This document shows positions 1 to 9,339 of a stretch of DNA of 25,704 nucleotides, piece after piece. The DNA comes from Coptodactyla brooksi. Taxonomy: Eukaryota; Arthropoda; Insecta; Coleoptera; Scarabaeidae. Positions within the stretch are counted from its first letter, which is position 1. Every line of letters begins with the position of its first letter. The notes beneath the pieces were generated by a model. It saw only the letters and a list, made by a program, of their open reading frames with translations, was not told the DNA's origin and searched no databases. The DNA is taken from positions 1 through 25,704 of the forward strand of contig JAWQRM010000247.1 of the NCBI GenBank assembly GCA_033557675.1, read 5' to 3'. A program made the translations under genes and the position numbers.

Positions 1-975
1 GTGTAGAGCTCAGAACTCCCCCTTATCGTAACCCTTCTACTGTTGTTAAAGCTCCTGATGATCTGTTGTTTGAAATAACGCTATTTTTGTTATCTGCTTT
101 CCAGGATATTCCATAATCTTTCCCTTTGCACTCTGTCAAACGCTTTCTTCAGACCCTTCCTTCTTTGATGTCTCAATTTCTCTACTACCTGTTTTATTGT
201 AAATATGTGATCTTGCGAATTTCTTCATTTTCTAAATCATCTGTCCAATGTTATTTCTCTGTAATTTTTACAGTCTTTTTTGTCGCCTTTTTTGTAGATT
301 GGGTCAATTAGCGCTGTCTGCAATTCCTTAGGAATCCGTTCTTCATTCCACACTATTGCATTGCTCTATTACCTTTCTATCCTATGTTTCTGATCATTTC
401 TGCTATTATCTGACCATAACCCAGCGCTTCTCCAATTTTCAGCTAGTTTATTGCGTTTTGTATTTCTTGAATCGTTACTTCATCCTCTTTATTTTCTTTA
501 CGTTGTCCCTCTTGTGTTTTTTGTGGTTTATTATTTTGTGGTATTATTTTTTTGGGTTTTCCTTATCTTCCGTTTCGAATAAAAATTCCTTAAAATACTC
601 TGTCCATCTGTTCATTATTTCTTTGTCGTCCTTCAATATCTGCCCATGCTTGTCTTTGATAGTTTTTGTGCCACAGTTTTTCTTTTGTTAGTGACAACTA
701 CTTTGTAAAACAGTTTTTGGTTTCCCTTAATTGTCCATTCCCTATTTTTTCTAAAAATTTTGTCCAAGCTTCTTTTTCGACTATTGAAACCATTTCTTTT
801 ACTCCTTTCTGTCTTCCTTATATGTCTCATAATTTATCACAGTTCTTCTTTTTTTCTTTTTATTTGTGCTTTCATTTGCTCGTTCCACCAGGCAGTCTGT
901 TTTATTTTATTGCCGTTTTTATTCATTCCACATATCTGCTTGGTTGCATCTTTGACAGAGGTTTCGAAAAGTGAA
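1..975 (-). pseudogene. LINE reverse transcriptase relic (RTE/endonuclease-RT type), N-terminal half, cut by the window edge
   Basis: Non-LTR retrotransposon ORF2 remnant, read leftwards from about 975. Translating the minus strand in shifting frames gives the usual order of this family. A 'WWNEQMKAQIKRKKK' linker lies near 890-850. 'GNQKLFYKV' lies near 735-710. 'EIMNRWTEYFKEFL' lies near 635-590. Near 320-270 is an 'IPKELQTALIDPIYKKGD' stretch, the start of the RT fingers. Near 190-90 come 'DHIFTIKQVVEK' and 'KKAFDRVQRERLWNIL', where the first catalytic Asp of the palm region would lie. Several stops and frameshifts separate these blocks and part of the RT is missing near 240-200, so it is dead. 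The catalytic YADD box would lie left of the window. The family name is by motif resemblance only; RTE-like is my best guess, and it may be the same family as the copies at 13.7-17 kb. Confidence 0.8.
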
Positions 976-1719
976 GTAAAAATTCAAAAATACCAAAATA
1001 AAATACTGCGAAATATAGCTAACGCGCTTTAGTACTTTGTGACAGTGATTTGCATAGGGATTTTAGTATTTCATTGATAGCACACGAAATTAGGAAATCC
1101 GCTGGCTAGCATGAGACCAGACTACATAAGCACATCAATCCTGAAGCCCTTCAGCTATTGGACAACCTGAATTATTTATGTGAAATAACTTGTACAACCA
1201 AGACAAAGTAAAGGACATCAATTGATGGACTCTAGCTCATAACTATTTATTAGAAGTTGCCAAATTTAAATTAATGGTTGATCATTTATTATTAACCAGT
1301 TTTAATTACTGACAGGACTTACCAGTTTTCTTAATTTATCGCTTACTTATGAATTATTTACTGCTTTAGAATAATTACCTCTTATTAAAAAAAATATTTC
1401 CGTTATAGCAGAAATGTTAATTAATAAAAAGGATATATTTGCCAACTGCGCTCCACGAGACTGTGGAGTTACTAGCAGTGGAGAGGGAAGCAGAATTGTT
1501 TGGAATATAGTGGGAATTATAAAACTTGTTCGTGCTTGTGTGTATTATAATGTTATTATAATATTAAATTAACTAACCAACGCTAAAAATTCGCAGAACT
1601 ATCTGTGTATTTGTGGATGGGAACATCACTTGAAACTGTTAGACTTTTTCAGATCACGCCACAAATTAATAACAATTAAAGTTAAATTCTTCTCAAAGTG
1701 GAAGAAATAAGAACCATTA
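976..1719. other. Non-coding stretch, nothing recognised
   Basis: AT-rich sequence with no open frame of note and no similarity I can recognise to the repeats elsewhere in the window. It lies inside the presumed Imp intron 1. A short palindromic patch around 1451-1468 (CTCCACGAGACTGTGGAG) is the only structure seen. Confidence 0.5.
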
Positions 1720-1779
1720 GTAACAAACATTTTCGCTAAGCTTTCGAAGTTTAGCTACATTAAGGTAATAAGGATATTT

Positions 1780-1915
1780 TACTTCCGAGCAATGTGGGGT
1801 CCTGTTTGCGGCAGATGTCGAGAGACGCGTGCCACTTGATGCAATCTCGATACAATCTGCACTTGCCCGGTCATTGCGTGCCCGACGGAGCGCCGAAAGA
1901 AAAAAAAATGAGCAC
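1780..1915. other. GC- and CpG-rich block in the presumed Imp intron 1
   Basis: About 130 bp stand out from the AT-rich surroundings by high GC and many CpG dinucleotides. On the minus strand an open frame of 99 codons (2016-1717) crosses it, but its product resembles nothing I know and it has no flanking splice signals I trust. It could be an alternative first exon or promoter of Imp, an unrecognised repeat, or a conserved intronic element. I see no evidence that decides between these. Confidence 0.3.
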
Positions 1916-2039
1916 ACCATCACGGGAAAGAAATTAAGTAAATAGGAAAGTGCGCGCGCGCTTACCAAATTCTGGAAATTTCGTAATTGCCAATTACCGG
2001 CGATTCTCAAATACAAAACACAACATGTACGTGTTAAAA

Positions 2040-3825
2040 AGTGTTCTTCGTCGGATTGAAAAAAGTAACCTCAATAATAATGACGAGAAAAGTCAATACA
2101 TTTCCTCTAATACTTTCTGTTAAAATCTAGATTCTTCAACTTACTATTTTCAGTTGTTTTGTATTATCTCCTACTTGATCTCTACTTTTTATCTTTGGTC
2201 TACTTTTCAGAGAACTTGTTGCTTTCACTCACTGTATTTCCATGACCTAAAATGTTATCTAATTGATCATTCGTTTTGGTTTATTTCGTTTTTATTTGAT
2301 GGTTCTAATTATCTTTTTCTTACACAATTTCTCGCCTTACTTGCTATAGTTACCATTACCTCAGTCCCACAAAACACTAATGGCAGGATGACCATCATGT
2401 AAATCCGTAATTTTTTCTTTTTTACTCAGTTATTACAATTGAAAACTTGTAACCTAATTGGAACTTTTCGATAATATATAGCCTTCAATTTGTTCTGCGT
2501 AACAGAATTTCTAGACAAATATTTACTGGAAAGTGTTCTGCTCAAGAACTCATGGTGCACTATACTGTTGAAATCGAAGAAAGCGGTGAGAATCTTCACA
2601 TTCGATAGAAATGGACGCTCAGGTTTTGGCTGTTCAGAAGGTTTCCATTATGACGATTGGGCCTTAGTTTCAATGTCATATCAGTTTAGATTTCAGTAAA
2701 AGCTTTCCGAGTTAGACCAGATATAATGACGTAACAGAAAGAGCTTTAGAAGCAAAACTAACCTGTCGTTCTATATTCCTTGACGTGCCCAGGTTTTCAC
2801 AAACTAACCACAATATTACGTAGACCTTTGCCATCGCATTTAGTGTACAAATTATTTTAGAATCGAATGGGAGGATGCAGATATTAATTTTAAAAAAACT
2901 AAAACCAAGGGTACCTGAAGGAAGTGTCTTGGTACCTATCATATAACTATCCAAGGAAGTCTACATTATTTCTGTACTTTTAAGATATTCTTTAAATAAA
3001 AGATTCGAAAACAAAAGTAATTTTTATGATGTTTTTACAAATTGTTCTAAAGACGAACTCACAATTACAACCAGAAAATAGTTACTATTAGGATTCCGTC
3101 GAACATTTTCCTTAGTTGTCCCTCACTGAGTTCTGAGTTACTGAGTTCTGAGTTTGCATTACTTGTTTCTATTTAATTGTCAATATTCACCAGTATTGTT
3201 TTTTATTCGGCTGTGTATCTAGAAAATGTGATGTGTTGGAGAAAAACTGATTTTACCACTGAATGCAGCACCCCAAAACAAGTTACATCCACCTATTTAC
3301 AAATCAGTTGCATTCCTATTACTAGTGTAATAGTAATAGGAATTCCTCCATCTTAATTTCGTTGTGTTTACAGTTATTCTGTATTTGATTACTCTTAAGT
3401 TTCTGCAAATTGAAAGATAATTGAAGAGAAAATAACTGTAGTTGATGGTGGGGTTTACAAACAATTACCACGGATTATGAATTATTTCTTTCTTTTCTAG
3501 ATTGAATGGGATGCATCAAGTTCCTGATTTAAACATCAGCATTTCTGCATCCATTGACAATTGGATAATCAATGCCAGTTTAACGCACCTTTACAGCTTA
3601 CGGATCATAAAGAGGATGCGATTCTATTCTCACTTACCTTTTCTTTCCTGAAGCAACGGATGGCTCCACAACTAGCGCATTTCCATTAAACGAATATCCT
3701 AAAAAGAACACAGTTATCAACAAAGGGGCAACTTACTTGTCAAAATGTAAAAATCGTCCTAAGGGTTCTTAAAAAAATCCACAAGTCTTCGTGTAACCAC
3801 AAGTTTTTGACGTCACAGGTGACAT
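2040..3825. other. Presumed Imp intron 1, non-coding
   Basis: No coding region is recognised on either strand. Short open frames at 2154-2402, 2490-2699 and 2954-2712 have low-complexity or unfamiliar products. Small structures are present: a tandem 15-bp duplication at 3125-3154, and an 11-bp inverted repeat at 3312-3322 and 3333-3343. No second RRM exon of IMP is seen on the minus strand here, so intron 1 must run past the left edge of the window. Confidence 0.55.
3125..3154. repeat. Tandem duplication, 15 bp x 2
   Basis: Two exact adjacent copies of ACTGAGTTCTGAGTT, each with an internal GAGTT repeat. Probably a replication-slippage product. Confidence 0.9.
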
Positions 3826-3866
3826 TTACTCGCGAATGAAGCAAAGTAGTGATACTACGACGTAGA

Positions 3867-3872
3867 ACTCAC
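3867..3872 (-). promoter_or_regulatory. Splice donor (5' splice site) of the Imp first coding exon
   Basis: On the minus strand the exon ends AACG and the intron begins GTGAGT, a full match to the metazoan donor consensus. The donor falls after the first base of a glycine codon, exactly where similarity to the RRM stops: the ORF beyond it reads into unrelated sequence. Confidence 0.85.
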
Positions 3873-4083
3873 CGTTCAGTTTGTCGATAGCCTTATCAGC
3901 TGAAGACTGATCCGGACAATCGACGAAAGCGTATCCGCCCCTTTTCACCAAGATGTTCGTGCAGGAGAGATTGTGCTCGAGAAACAGTTGCCGCAGGGTG
4001 GTCTCGTTGGTCTCCAGTGGCAGGTTTCCTATGTACAATTTGCTCATCGTAATCGGTGGTATTTTTCCCGCTGTAGTAGTCAT
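3873..4083 (-). CDS. Imp: IMP/IGF2BP-like RNA-binding protein, first coding exon (partial RRM1)
   Basis: Encodes 70 codons plus one base. Residues 14-71 form the first two thirds of an RRM: RNP2 is LYIGNL (16-21) and RNP1 is RGGYAFVDC (48-56), followed by the helix 'SADKAIDKLNG'. This pattern, with the short 'NILVKRGGYAFVDCPDQS' stretch, is characteristic of RRM1 in the IMP/IGF2BP family, cytoplasmic proteins that bind mRNAs to control their localisation, stability and translation. The remaining RRM and KH domains must lie in exons left of the window. Two in-frame stops lie 9-15 bases upstream of ATG 4083. A second ATG (4047-4045, residue 13) sits directly before the RRM, has A at -3 and so has the better initiation context; either may be used. 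The family assignment is from memory of its sequence, not a search. Confidence 0.88.
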
Positions 4084-4798
4084 AAACGCTAATTATTACC
4101 CTAGATCGGCACTTATTTAATTAAAAAAAATAAACGATGTAATGACGAACTTCTTGAAAACCGGTGCTCTGAACACGCCCGAAAACACGTTAAGAACAAA
4201 CTAGCTGTCATGCGCAAAAGTCAAAATCAAAAGAATGAATAACAAGTGTTGCGATTGGGTGGACAACTGCCCGTCACGATTTTCCGGCCAACTATTTATT
4301 TCACGGAACCCCAGCCATTTTTGCGAGATGAAATTCAGAACGCACCGCCTAGACGAATTCTTTATACGGCATAGTAAAAAAGTCCCAGAATTAGACGTTT
4401 TCATGTGACAGGTAATTGATACACCACTCTGTATCTTCCACTGACTTCTCCATATTAAAGTTTGCGTCCAAAAATCTAGAACAGTGTTTCCTAATCGTAT
4501 CATGAAAAAATATAATCGATCCTCAAAAATTGTTTATTACTGTAGCCCAAAAAAGTAACTCTGCAGAGCTGCATTGCTGCATGAAATTGAATCTAATGAT
4601 GTTAGATTGCCTAATAGTATGATCTAATGAAGACCTAGATTGGAGAAAGTTGAAGATTGATGTGAAATTGTGGAGAGAAATAGTGATGGAGAGATGTTAT
4701 TGAGAATCAAAAATAAAAAAAAAATCATTAAAAGAAAATTGTATAGAGGCTTTCAATAGTTATGGATTTTGGAAAAAAATTTTTGGAATAATACTTTT
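4084..4798. other. Presumed 5'UTR or upstream flank of Imp
   Basis: Immediately upstream of the start codon on the minus strand is an AT-rich leader. It has a T-rich tract at about 4138-4112, followed by AG dinucleotides nearer the ATG, so a 5'UTR splice acceptor is possible but not proven. A 100-codon open frame at 4503-4201 (minus) has no recognisable domain and I do not call it a gene. The stretch 4504-4798 is low-complexity A/T sequence with no feature I can name. Confidence 0.4.
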
Positions 4799-5831
4799 TT
4801 ACATTTTTTGCAATATTTCAGAAATGAGAAGAGATATCGAGATCGGCTAAAGACCAAATCGTTCCTTGTTAGCAGCCGTATATTTTAAGTTGAAAAAAGA
4901 ACAGTGGCGCACCTACTGGCTCGTTAGGGGGTAAAAAGTATCAAATTTTCTCACTCCTGCTCTTGTATATTATAAATTTAATTTTTCTTTTTTTAATCTT
5001 TAAACTACATGAAAAAATGAAAGTTACGGATTTTTGAATTTTTCTAAATTTTGGGAAGTTATCATTATTTCTATGTGCCCCTACAGAAGACTATTTCTGT
5101 TCATATGTTTGGAATTAAATTTAATATGGCATTGTATTTAAATTAAAACTTGTTTGTTATATTAGAATATAAAAAAGTAATATGATACATACAAACAGTA
5201 ACAGCCAAGAAAGGTCGTGCGTAATTGGTCATGTCGAAAATATAAATTACTTCGTTACGTCTTGACAAACCAATGTGTTTATGATAGCCAATGTACGCAA
5301 GAGATTATAAATAAAACTTTAAAAATGAAATTACATATGAATACTTATCACTGCCTCTGTATTGTCATAACGTATCTGGTTCTGTTTCATAGTCAGTTAT
5401 TATTAGTATCAACGCAAAATTACACCGTCATTGTTTTCGTATTGTCAACAGACATAACAAAAGCAAAAAGTAATAGGTTACAATTTGCAAATCCTAGAAT
5501 TAAAAAAATAATTGCTTATTGTCAAAGAATGTTACCTCAATCTAATTCACAACAGGATAAGTAAATAAACATTCAAAACTATATTATAATAAATATTGAT
5601 ATATAAAAAATATAACAATTACTATCTACGTTTACGGGCGATAGTCTGCACAATTGTGATAATCATTAAAGAAATGTTTTATGCACAAGTAGTGTTTGCA
5701 CCATCCACATCTTATTATGGCCGATGCCCCACAGATATTCCCACTTCCCGGACGTTCTTGAAGGTAATCGCTATTATACCAACCGTATTCGATGAACTCG
5801 GTATATCTTGGCGAAGAGAATTGCAATTTTT
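4799..5831 (-). mobile_element. Left arm of a ~2.3-kb inverted repeat: 3' end of a DDE transposon
   Basis: This block is repeated in inverted orientation at 6186-7143. The match starts at the outer edges (4799 and 7143). It includes a GAGATATCGAGATCGG(C/T)T stretch (4831 onward), a conserved AT-rich middle, and the segment around 5460-5560. By eye the arms are roughly 80-85% identical with few indels. The element reads leftwards: transposase C-terminus at 5826-5632, then about 830 bp of 3' non-coding sequence. No intact terminus with a target duplication could be identified. A 115-codon open frame on the plus strand (5217-5564) lies antisense to the element and is not supported as a gene. Confidence 0.8.
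5632..5826 (-). pseudogene. DDE transposase C-terminus with zinc-binding tail (left copy)
   Basis: The C-terminal part of a cut-and-paste transposase. It opens with 'FSSPRYTEFIEYGWYNSDYL', then jumps over about 20 residues that the right-hand copy still has, and ends in a cysteine/histidine-rich tail. The tail has the pattern C-x2-C-x4-C-x3-H-x5-H-x-C, beginning 'IRCGWCKHYLCIKHFF'. The stop lies at 5632-5634. The catalytic core is absent because the copy is truncated at its 5' side near 5830. I recognise this protein type from insect genomes (a DDE_1/pogo-like 'IPKGxTGxIQPxDV' transposase with a C-terminal zinc tail) but cannot assign a named superfamily. Confidence 0.65.
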
Positions 5832-5857
5832 CTAAATGATTGCAATTTTTCTAAACT
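5820..5857. repeat. 19-bp near-perfect tandem duplication at the palindrome centre
   Basis: Two adjacent copies of ATTGCAATTTTTCTAAA followed by TG and CT respectively. They sit between the left transposase copy and an extra terminal fragment, exactly where the two arms are joined. This suggests a repair event involving short repeats. Confidence 0.85.
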
Positions 5858-5944
5858 ATTACTCTTCATATATTTGGAATTAATTTTAATGTCGCATTGT
5901 ATTTAAATTAAAATTCGTTTGTTATATTAAAATATAAAAAAGTA
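5858..5944. repeat. Third copy of an element-internal segment, direct relative to the left arm
   Basis: Repeats about 87 bp of the left arm's 3' non-coding part (approximately 5090-5175) in the same orientation, including the TTTGGAATTAA...GTATTTAAATTAAAA core and ending at AAAAAAGTA. It abuts the right-hand transposase at 5945, so the right copy has lost its catalytic core at this junction. Confidence 0.75.
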
Positions 5945-5945
5945 C

Positions 5946-6347
5946 CAACCCAACTCATGGTCAGGTCAAAGCCCTGAAGATGTCGAAGATGCTGTGCCAC
6001 TTGCTCGACCAGTTATAGTAAAAATAATCCCAAAGGGTGCCACTGGTATCATACAATCTGTGGATGTTCATGGTTTCTGCTTCTGGAAGAAATTTGTTCG
6101 TCAGTTAGCAGATACAATTGCTTTATCATCATTTGCTATTCAATTACATCAACGAGACAACATATTACGCATGCAAGGCTTAAAATACTTGCAATTTTTT
6201 TCACCACAATATACCGAGTTCATCCAATACGGTTGGTATAAAAGCGGTTACCTCCAAGAACATCCGGGACGCTTTACAACGTCAGTAGATTTCTCCTTTT
6301 ACGACACACAGTTATCAAGTTGTAGTTATCAGTTATCAACTGTGTAG
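5946..6347 (+). pseudogene. DDE transposase C-terminal half (right copy)
   Basis: The open frame runs from 5946 to a stop at 6345-6347 with no interruption. It starts at 'NSWSGQSP', just after where the second catalytic Asp of the family would be. It continues with 'IPKGATGIIQSVDVHGF' (the family motif reads IQPxDV, so P is replaced by S) and a long helical region. The last recognisable family segment is 'YTEFIQYGWYKSGYLQEHPG' then 'FTTSVDFSF'. After that a low-complexity tail with three copies of AGTTATCA (6310, 6324, 6331) replaces the zinc-binding tail kept in the left copy. It is a 5'-truncated fragment with no ATG and is not functional. Confidence 0.72.
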
Positions 6348-7143
6348 ACCATAAATGTAGATAATAATTATTATATTTTTTATATATCAATATTTATTAT
6401 TTTATACTTTTGGATATTCACTTATTTACCCCATTGCCAATTAGATTGAGGTAACAATGTTTAACAATAAGCAATTATTTTTTTAATTCTAGGATTTGCA
6501 AATTGTATTAAATTACTTTTTGCTTTTATTGTGTATGTTGGCAATACGAAAACAATGATGGTGTAATTTTGTGTTGATACTAATTATAACTGACTATGAA
6601 ACAGAACCAGATACTTTACGATAATACAGTGGCAGTGATAAGTATACAGATATAATTTCATTTTTAAAGTTTTATTTATAATCACTTCCGCACATTAGCT
6701 ATCATAATAAACACATTGGTTTACCAAGACGTAAAAGAGTAATTTATATTTATGACATGGCCAATCACGTACCTTTCTTGGCTGTTACTGTTTGTATGTA
6801 TCATATTACTTTTTTATATTCTAATATAACAAACAATTTTTAATTTAAGTGCCATGCCACATTAAATGTAATTCCAAAAATACGAAGAGAAATAATCTTT
6901 TGTAAAAAATCAAAAAAATCTGTAACTTTCATTTTTTCATGTAGTTTAAAGAAAATATTAAATTTATAATATACAATAGCAGGATTGAAAAAAATTGATA
7001 TTTTTTTTAACCCCCTAACGAACTCGTGGGTACGCCACTGTTCTTTTTTCAACCTAAACTGCACGTCTGCTAACAAGAAACGATCTGGTCTTTAACCGAT
7101 CTCGATATCTCTTCTCGTTTCTGAAATACTGCAAAAAATGTGT
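6348..7143 (+). mobile_element. Right arm of the ~2.3-kb inverted repeat: 3' non-coding part of the DDE transposon
   Basis: Matches the left arm in reverse complement. Shared landmarks are the TATATTTTTTATATATCAATATTTATT block near 6371, a CCTCAATCTAATT block on the opposite strand near 6440, and a conserved ACCGATCTCGATATCTCTTC near 7097. It ends near 7143 (GCAAAAAATGT). The right flank (7144-7340) is unlike the left flank, which defines the repeat boundary. Confidence 0.78.
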
Positions 7144-7640
7144 TTTTGGAGGTAACTTTGAGTCCCCATTACACACCCCAAAACAATAAACGGGACGCTA
7201 AAAAAAGGTGTCAAATATTTTTCGATGTTCTACATTTCTACCAAATTTTATCAAAATCGGAGAGATACACTTGGGTGCCTTTGCTTGTTAGAGTGTACCA
7301 AGATAAAGAAGCATCCCATTTTCTCCTAATCCTGTAATTATTTTGACATTTTCTATGTACACCATCCCCTTTTGGGTTTGGGTTTTTGCTGGATGTAAAA
7401 TAAATTGTAAAAAATGCTTTTAATGGTTTGATAGAAAATTATTGCTCAAATCCTGTTAAGGTAATTAGTGAATTAACGAAAATACCCTCTTCAACTATTC
7501 GATTCATAATCGAAGGGTTAAAAAGCTTTTTTCAAAAAATGTCTGGATTTCGAATTGAAATGGAATTGAGAATAAATTATATGCCACCACAGTCAAAAAT
7601 TTAAAAGAAAAATTAATTGGAATTGGCGTTGTGAATTACA
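7144..7640. other. Repeat-like non-coding sequence
   Basis: AT-rich sequence. The part from about 7200 to 7340 ('AAGGTGTCAAATATTTTTCG' type sequence) has the look of transposon-derived DNA, but I could not identify a family or paired ends. A frame around 7500-7600 may be the decayed N-terminal side of the transposase that follows, not provable by eye. Confidence 0.35.
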
Positions 7641-7648
7641 CTGAAGAA

Positions 7649-7694
7649 ATCTTCAGATAACGTCTACTATACTTTGTAGACGTTATCTGAAGAT
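7649..7694. repeat. Perfect hairpin: 19-bp arms, 8-nt loop
   Basis: Arms 7649-7667 and 7676-7694 are exact reverse complements with loop TATACTTT. The left arm is itself preceded by CTGAAGA, which can pair with the adjacent TCTTCAG. It lies inside the decayed N-terminal region of a transposase relic. The perfect arms contrast with the heavy decay around them. Confidence 0.95.
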
Positions 7695-7719
7695 CTTTCT
7701 TTACTTGAAAAAAATGAAA

Positions 7720-8305
7720 TGGGATTGCATCACACAAATAAGAACACTGTTATGTATTTAGATGAAATATAGTACAATAGTCACGGTATAGTTGAAAAAA
7801 GTTATCGAACGGAATTAGAAACTGCTGTTTAAATACTCTAGGAGGCAAGCCTATTATTTATCACGCTGGTGGAAGTGATATCTTGGTTGATTAACACTGT
7901 GTATAGTAATATAGACAATCAACATGTAATCATCATGGATAACACCAGTTATCATTCAAAACAAGTATAGACAACTTGCAAAAAAATACAAGACCTACCA
8001 ATGCGACGAAAAAGAATATGTTAGATGTAATTAAGGAACTCCCTATTACTGTGGGGATATACTTAAGAACTATCTGAAAGGTGCAATTAGAAAGAATAAT
8101 GTTTTGCCCCAATCTAACGGTAGTGTTGTAGGTTTAATAAAAAAGAAAATACCGAATATACCTAGTAAGATATGGATATGCTGCACAAAGCATGTTTCTT
8201 ATGCTGCACAATCCCAAGAATTTATTATTCAGGTATATTCCCTCAGCCGATGAGAGTACTGATACAGAAATTGATAGCGACGATAATGAATTATTTGTTC
8301 TTTGA
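7720..8305 (+). pseudogene. IS630/Tc1-mariner superfamily transposase relic
   Basis: A broken DDE transposase readable in alternating frames. 'YLDE' carries the first catalytic Asp (7761-7763). 'GGKPIIYHAGGSD' follows (7842-7880), the counterpart of the family's (R/K)xIIxHAGS motif. 'HVIIMDNTSYHS' carries the second Asp (7938-7940). A 'NATKKNMLDVIK' helix follows near 8000-8030. The end is an acidic tail 'ADESTDTEIDSDDNEL' with a stop at 8303-8305. In-frame stops and at least four frame changes are present, plus a deletion between the HAG motif and the second Asp (only 59 codons separate the two Asps). The third catalytic acidic residue cannot be located. The acidic tail and motif spacing match a transposase type frequent in insects. 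Confidence 0.7.
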
Positions 8306-9160
8306 TCATCTAATTTATGTTCATTACATATTTTTATATTAAATATTATCTAATGAATTATTAAATTCTTCAAAACATTTGAATTTCTGTAAAAAAAACT
8401 AAAAAAATCTACAAAAAGAGTTATTCACATTCTGAATCAGCTATGCTGGAGTAGAGTCGCTTCTGTTGCAGGTATTTCAAAAGTATCGCAAAAACATAAA
8501 CCATTATAGATCATAAGTGTTAAAAACCACTTTAGACTTAAACAACTATAATAGTATTATTACTATTTCGTAAGTTGCCTGTTTTAAACTATACGTTATT
8601 TAGAAGAACGAATGGCCTTAAAGCAAAAGGGGTCAGTTAGAAGTGATTAAGCTTAGTGAAAAGGGCATGTTCAATGCCCATAAAGATTAAAAGAAATTAA
8701 AAGTACCACTCCAATTGAATACACTATCCGTATGAGAGCGAAACAGTGTTATTGATGTTCTAAATTGTACATTATGTATTGATTTTTTTTGTATCAGAGA
8801 AGCAGGGCAGAGAATACGATTCCTATCCAAATGTTTAGAAAAAAGGAAAAATTTAGACGAAAGTAAGAATAAAAAATTTAGAATTGACGCAGTTTCCACA
8901 CGGGTAGAACAATACAAAGAAATCTATAAGACGTAGAGAGTAAAGTTAAAAAATATAATGTAGACAAAAGAAGACAGTCAAGAACGAACAGAGGGTTAAG
9001 GATAAAAAAGACCACTACAAAAGAAAAGAAGTGTTTTAATAGAAAAATAAAAAAGATCAAAACTTACTTTTGCGGAATATTAAATGAAAACGATTGATAA
9101 GGCTAATCAGGAGATAGGAGACATGATTCTACTATTATTTTCTTGGAGAGTATAAATATT
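8306..9160. other. Non-coding stretch, nothing recognised
   Basis: AT-rich. Minus-strand open frames at 8917-8687 and 9060-8878 give hydrophobic or low-complexity products of the kind expected from A-rich DNA read backwards. The plus strand between 8800 and 9060 is A-rich with many K/R/E codons, which could be a decayed LINE segment, but no motif settles it. Confidence 0.4.
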
Positions 9161-9310
9161 TTATGTAATTACACATTCACCATTTTTGTCTAACAGCTTT
9201 TGCCATCTTTCTGGCAGTGGCATGATTCCACACTAATAAAATTTCTGATCCTTGCTGGCAAAAAACTGATACAAGTGGTTTTTGACGACCTCAAAAGCAA
9301 AATGTGCCGA
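9161..9310 (-). pseudogene. Mariner transposase C-terminal fragment
   Basis: The minus strand reads 'FEVVKNHLYQFFASKDQKFY', then a stop, then 'CGIMPLPERWQKLLDKNGE', ending in TAA at 9163-9161. This is the conserved C-terminus of mariner transposases (family pattern F.S...FY.RGI..LP.RW.K....G.Y). The stop replaces the Glu normally found in 'YERG'. The catalytic domain is missing to the right, so this is a 5'-truncated relic of about 150 bp. Confidence 0.85.
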
Positions 9311-9339
9311 AAATTTTGTTTTTGATTCTCCATGTTTCA

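Noticed and set aside
126..974. Ser/Phe/Tyr-rich plus-strand open frames
   Set aside because: They are the reverse strand of an A-rich LINE reverse transcriptase relic; the minus-strand reading explains the sequence.
1717..2016. 99-codon minus-strand open frame in the GC-rich intronic block
   Set aside because: Product unfamiliar and no convincing splice sites; kept only as a GC-rich block.
4201..4503. 100-codon minus-strand open frame just upstream of the Imp exon
   Set aside because: No domain, no family resemblance and unremarkable composition; more likely chance in 5' flanking or repeat DNA.
5217..5564. 115-codon open frame with a hydrophobic stretch, antisense in the left arm of the inverted repeat
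   Set aside because: The matching stretch in the right arm keeps register but has two stops, and nearly all differences change amino acids. That is the pattern of neutral decay, not a gene.
7649..7694. microRNA precursor
   Set aside because: Stem of 19 bp is too short and perfect for a typical animal pre-miRNA and lies within a transposase relic.
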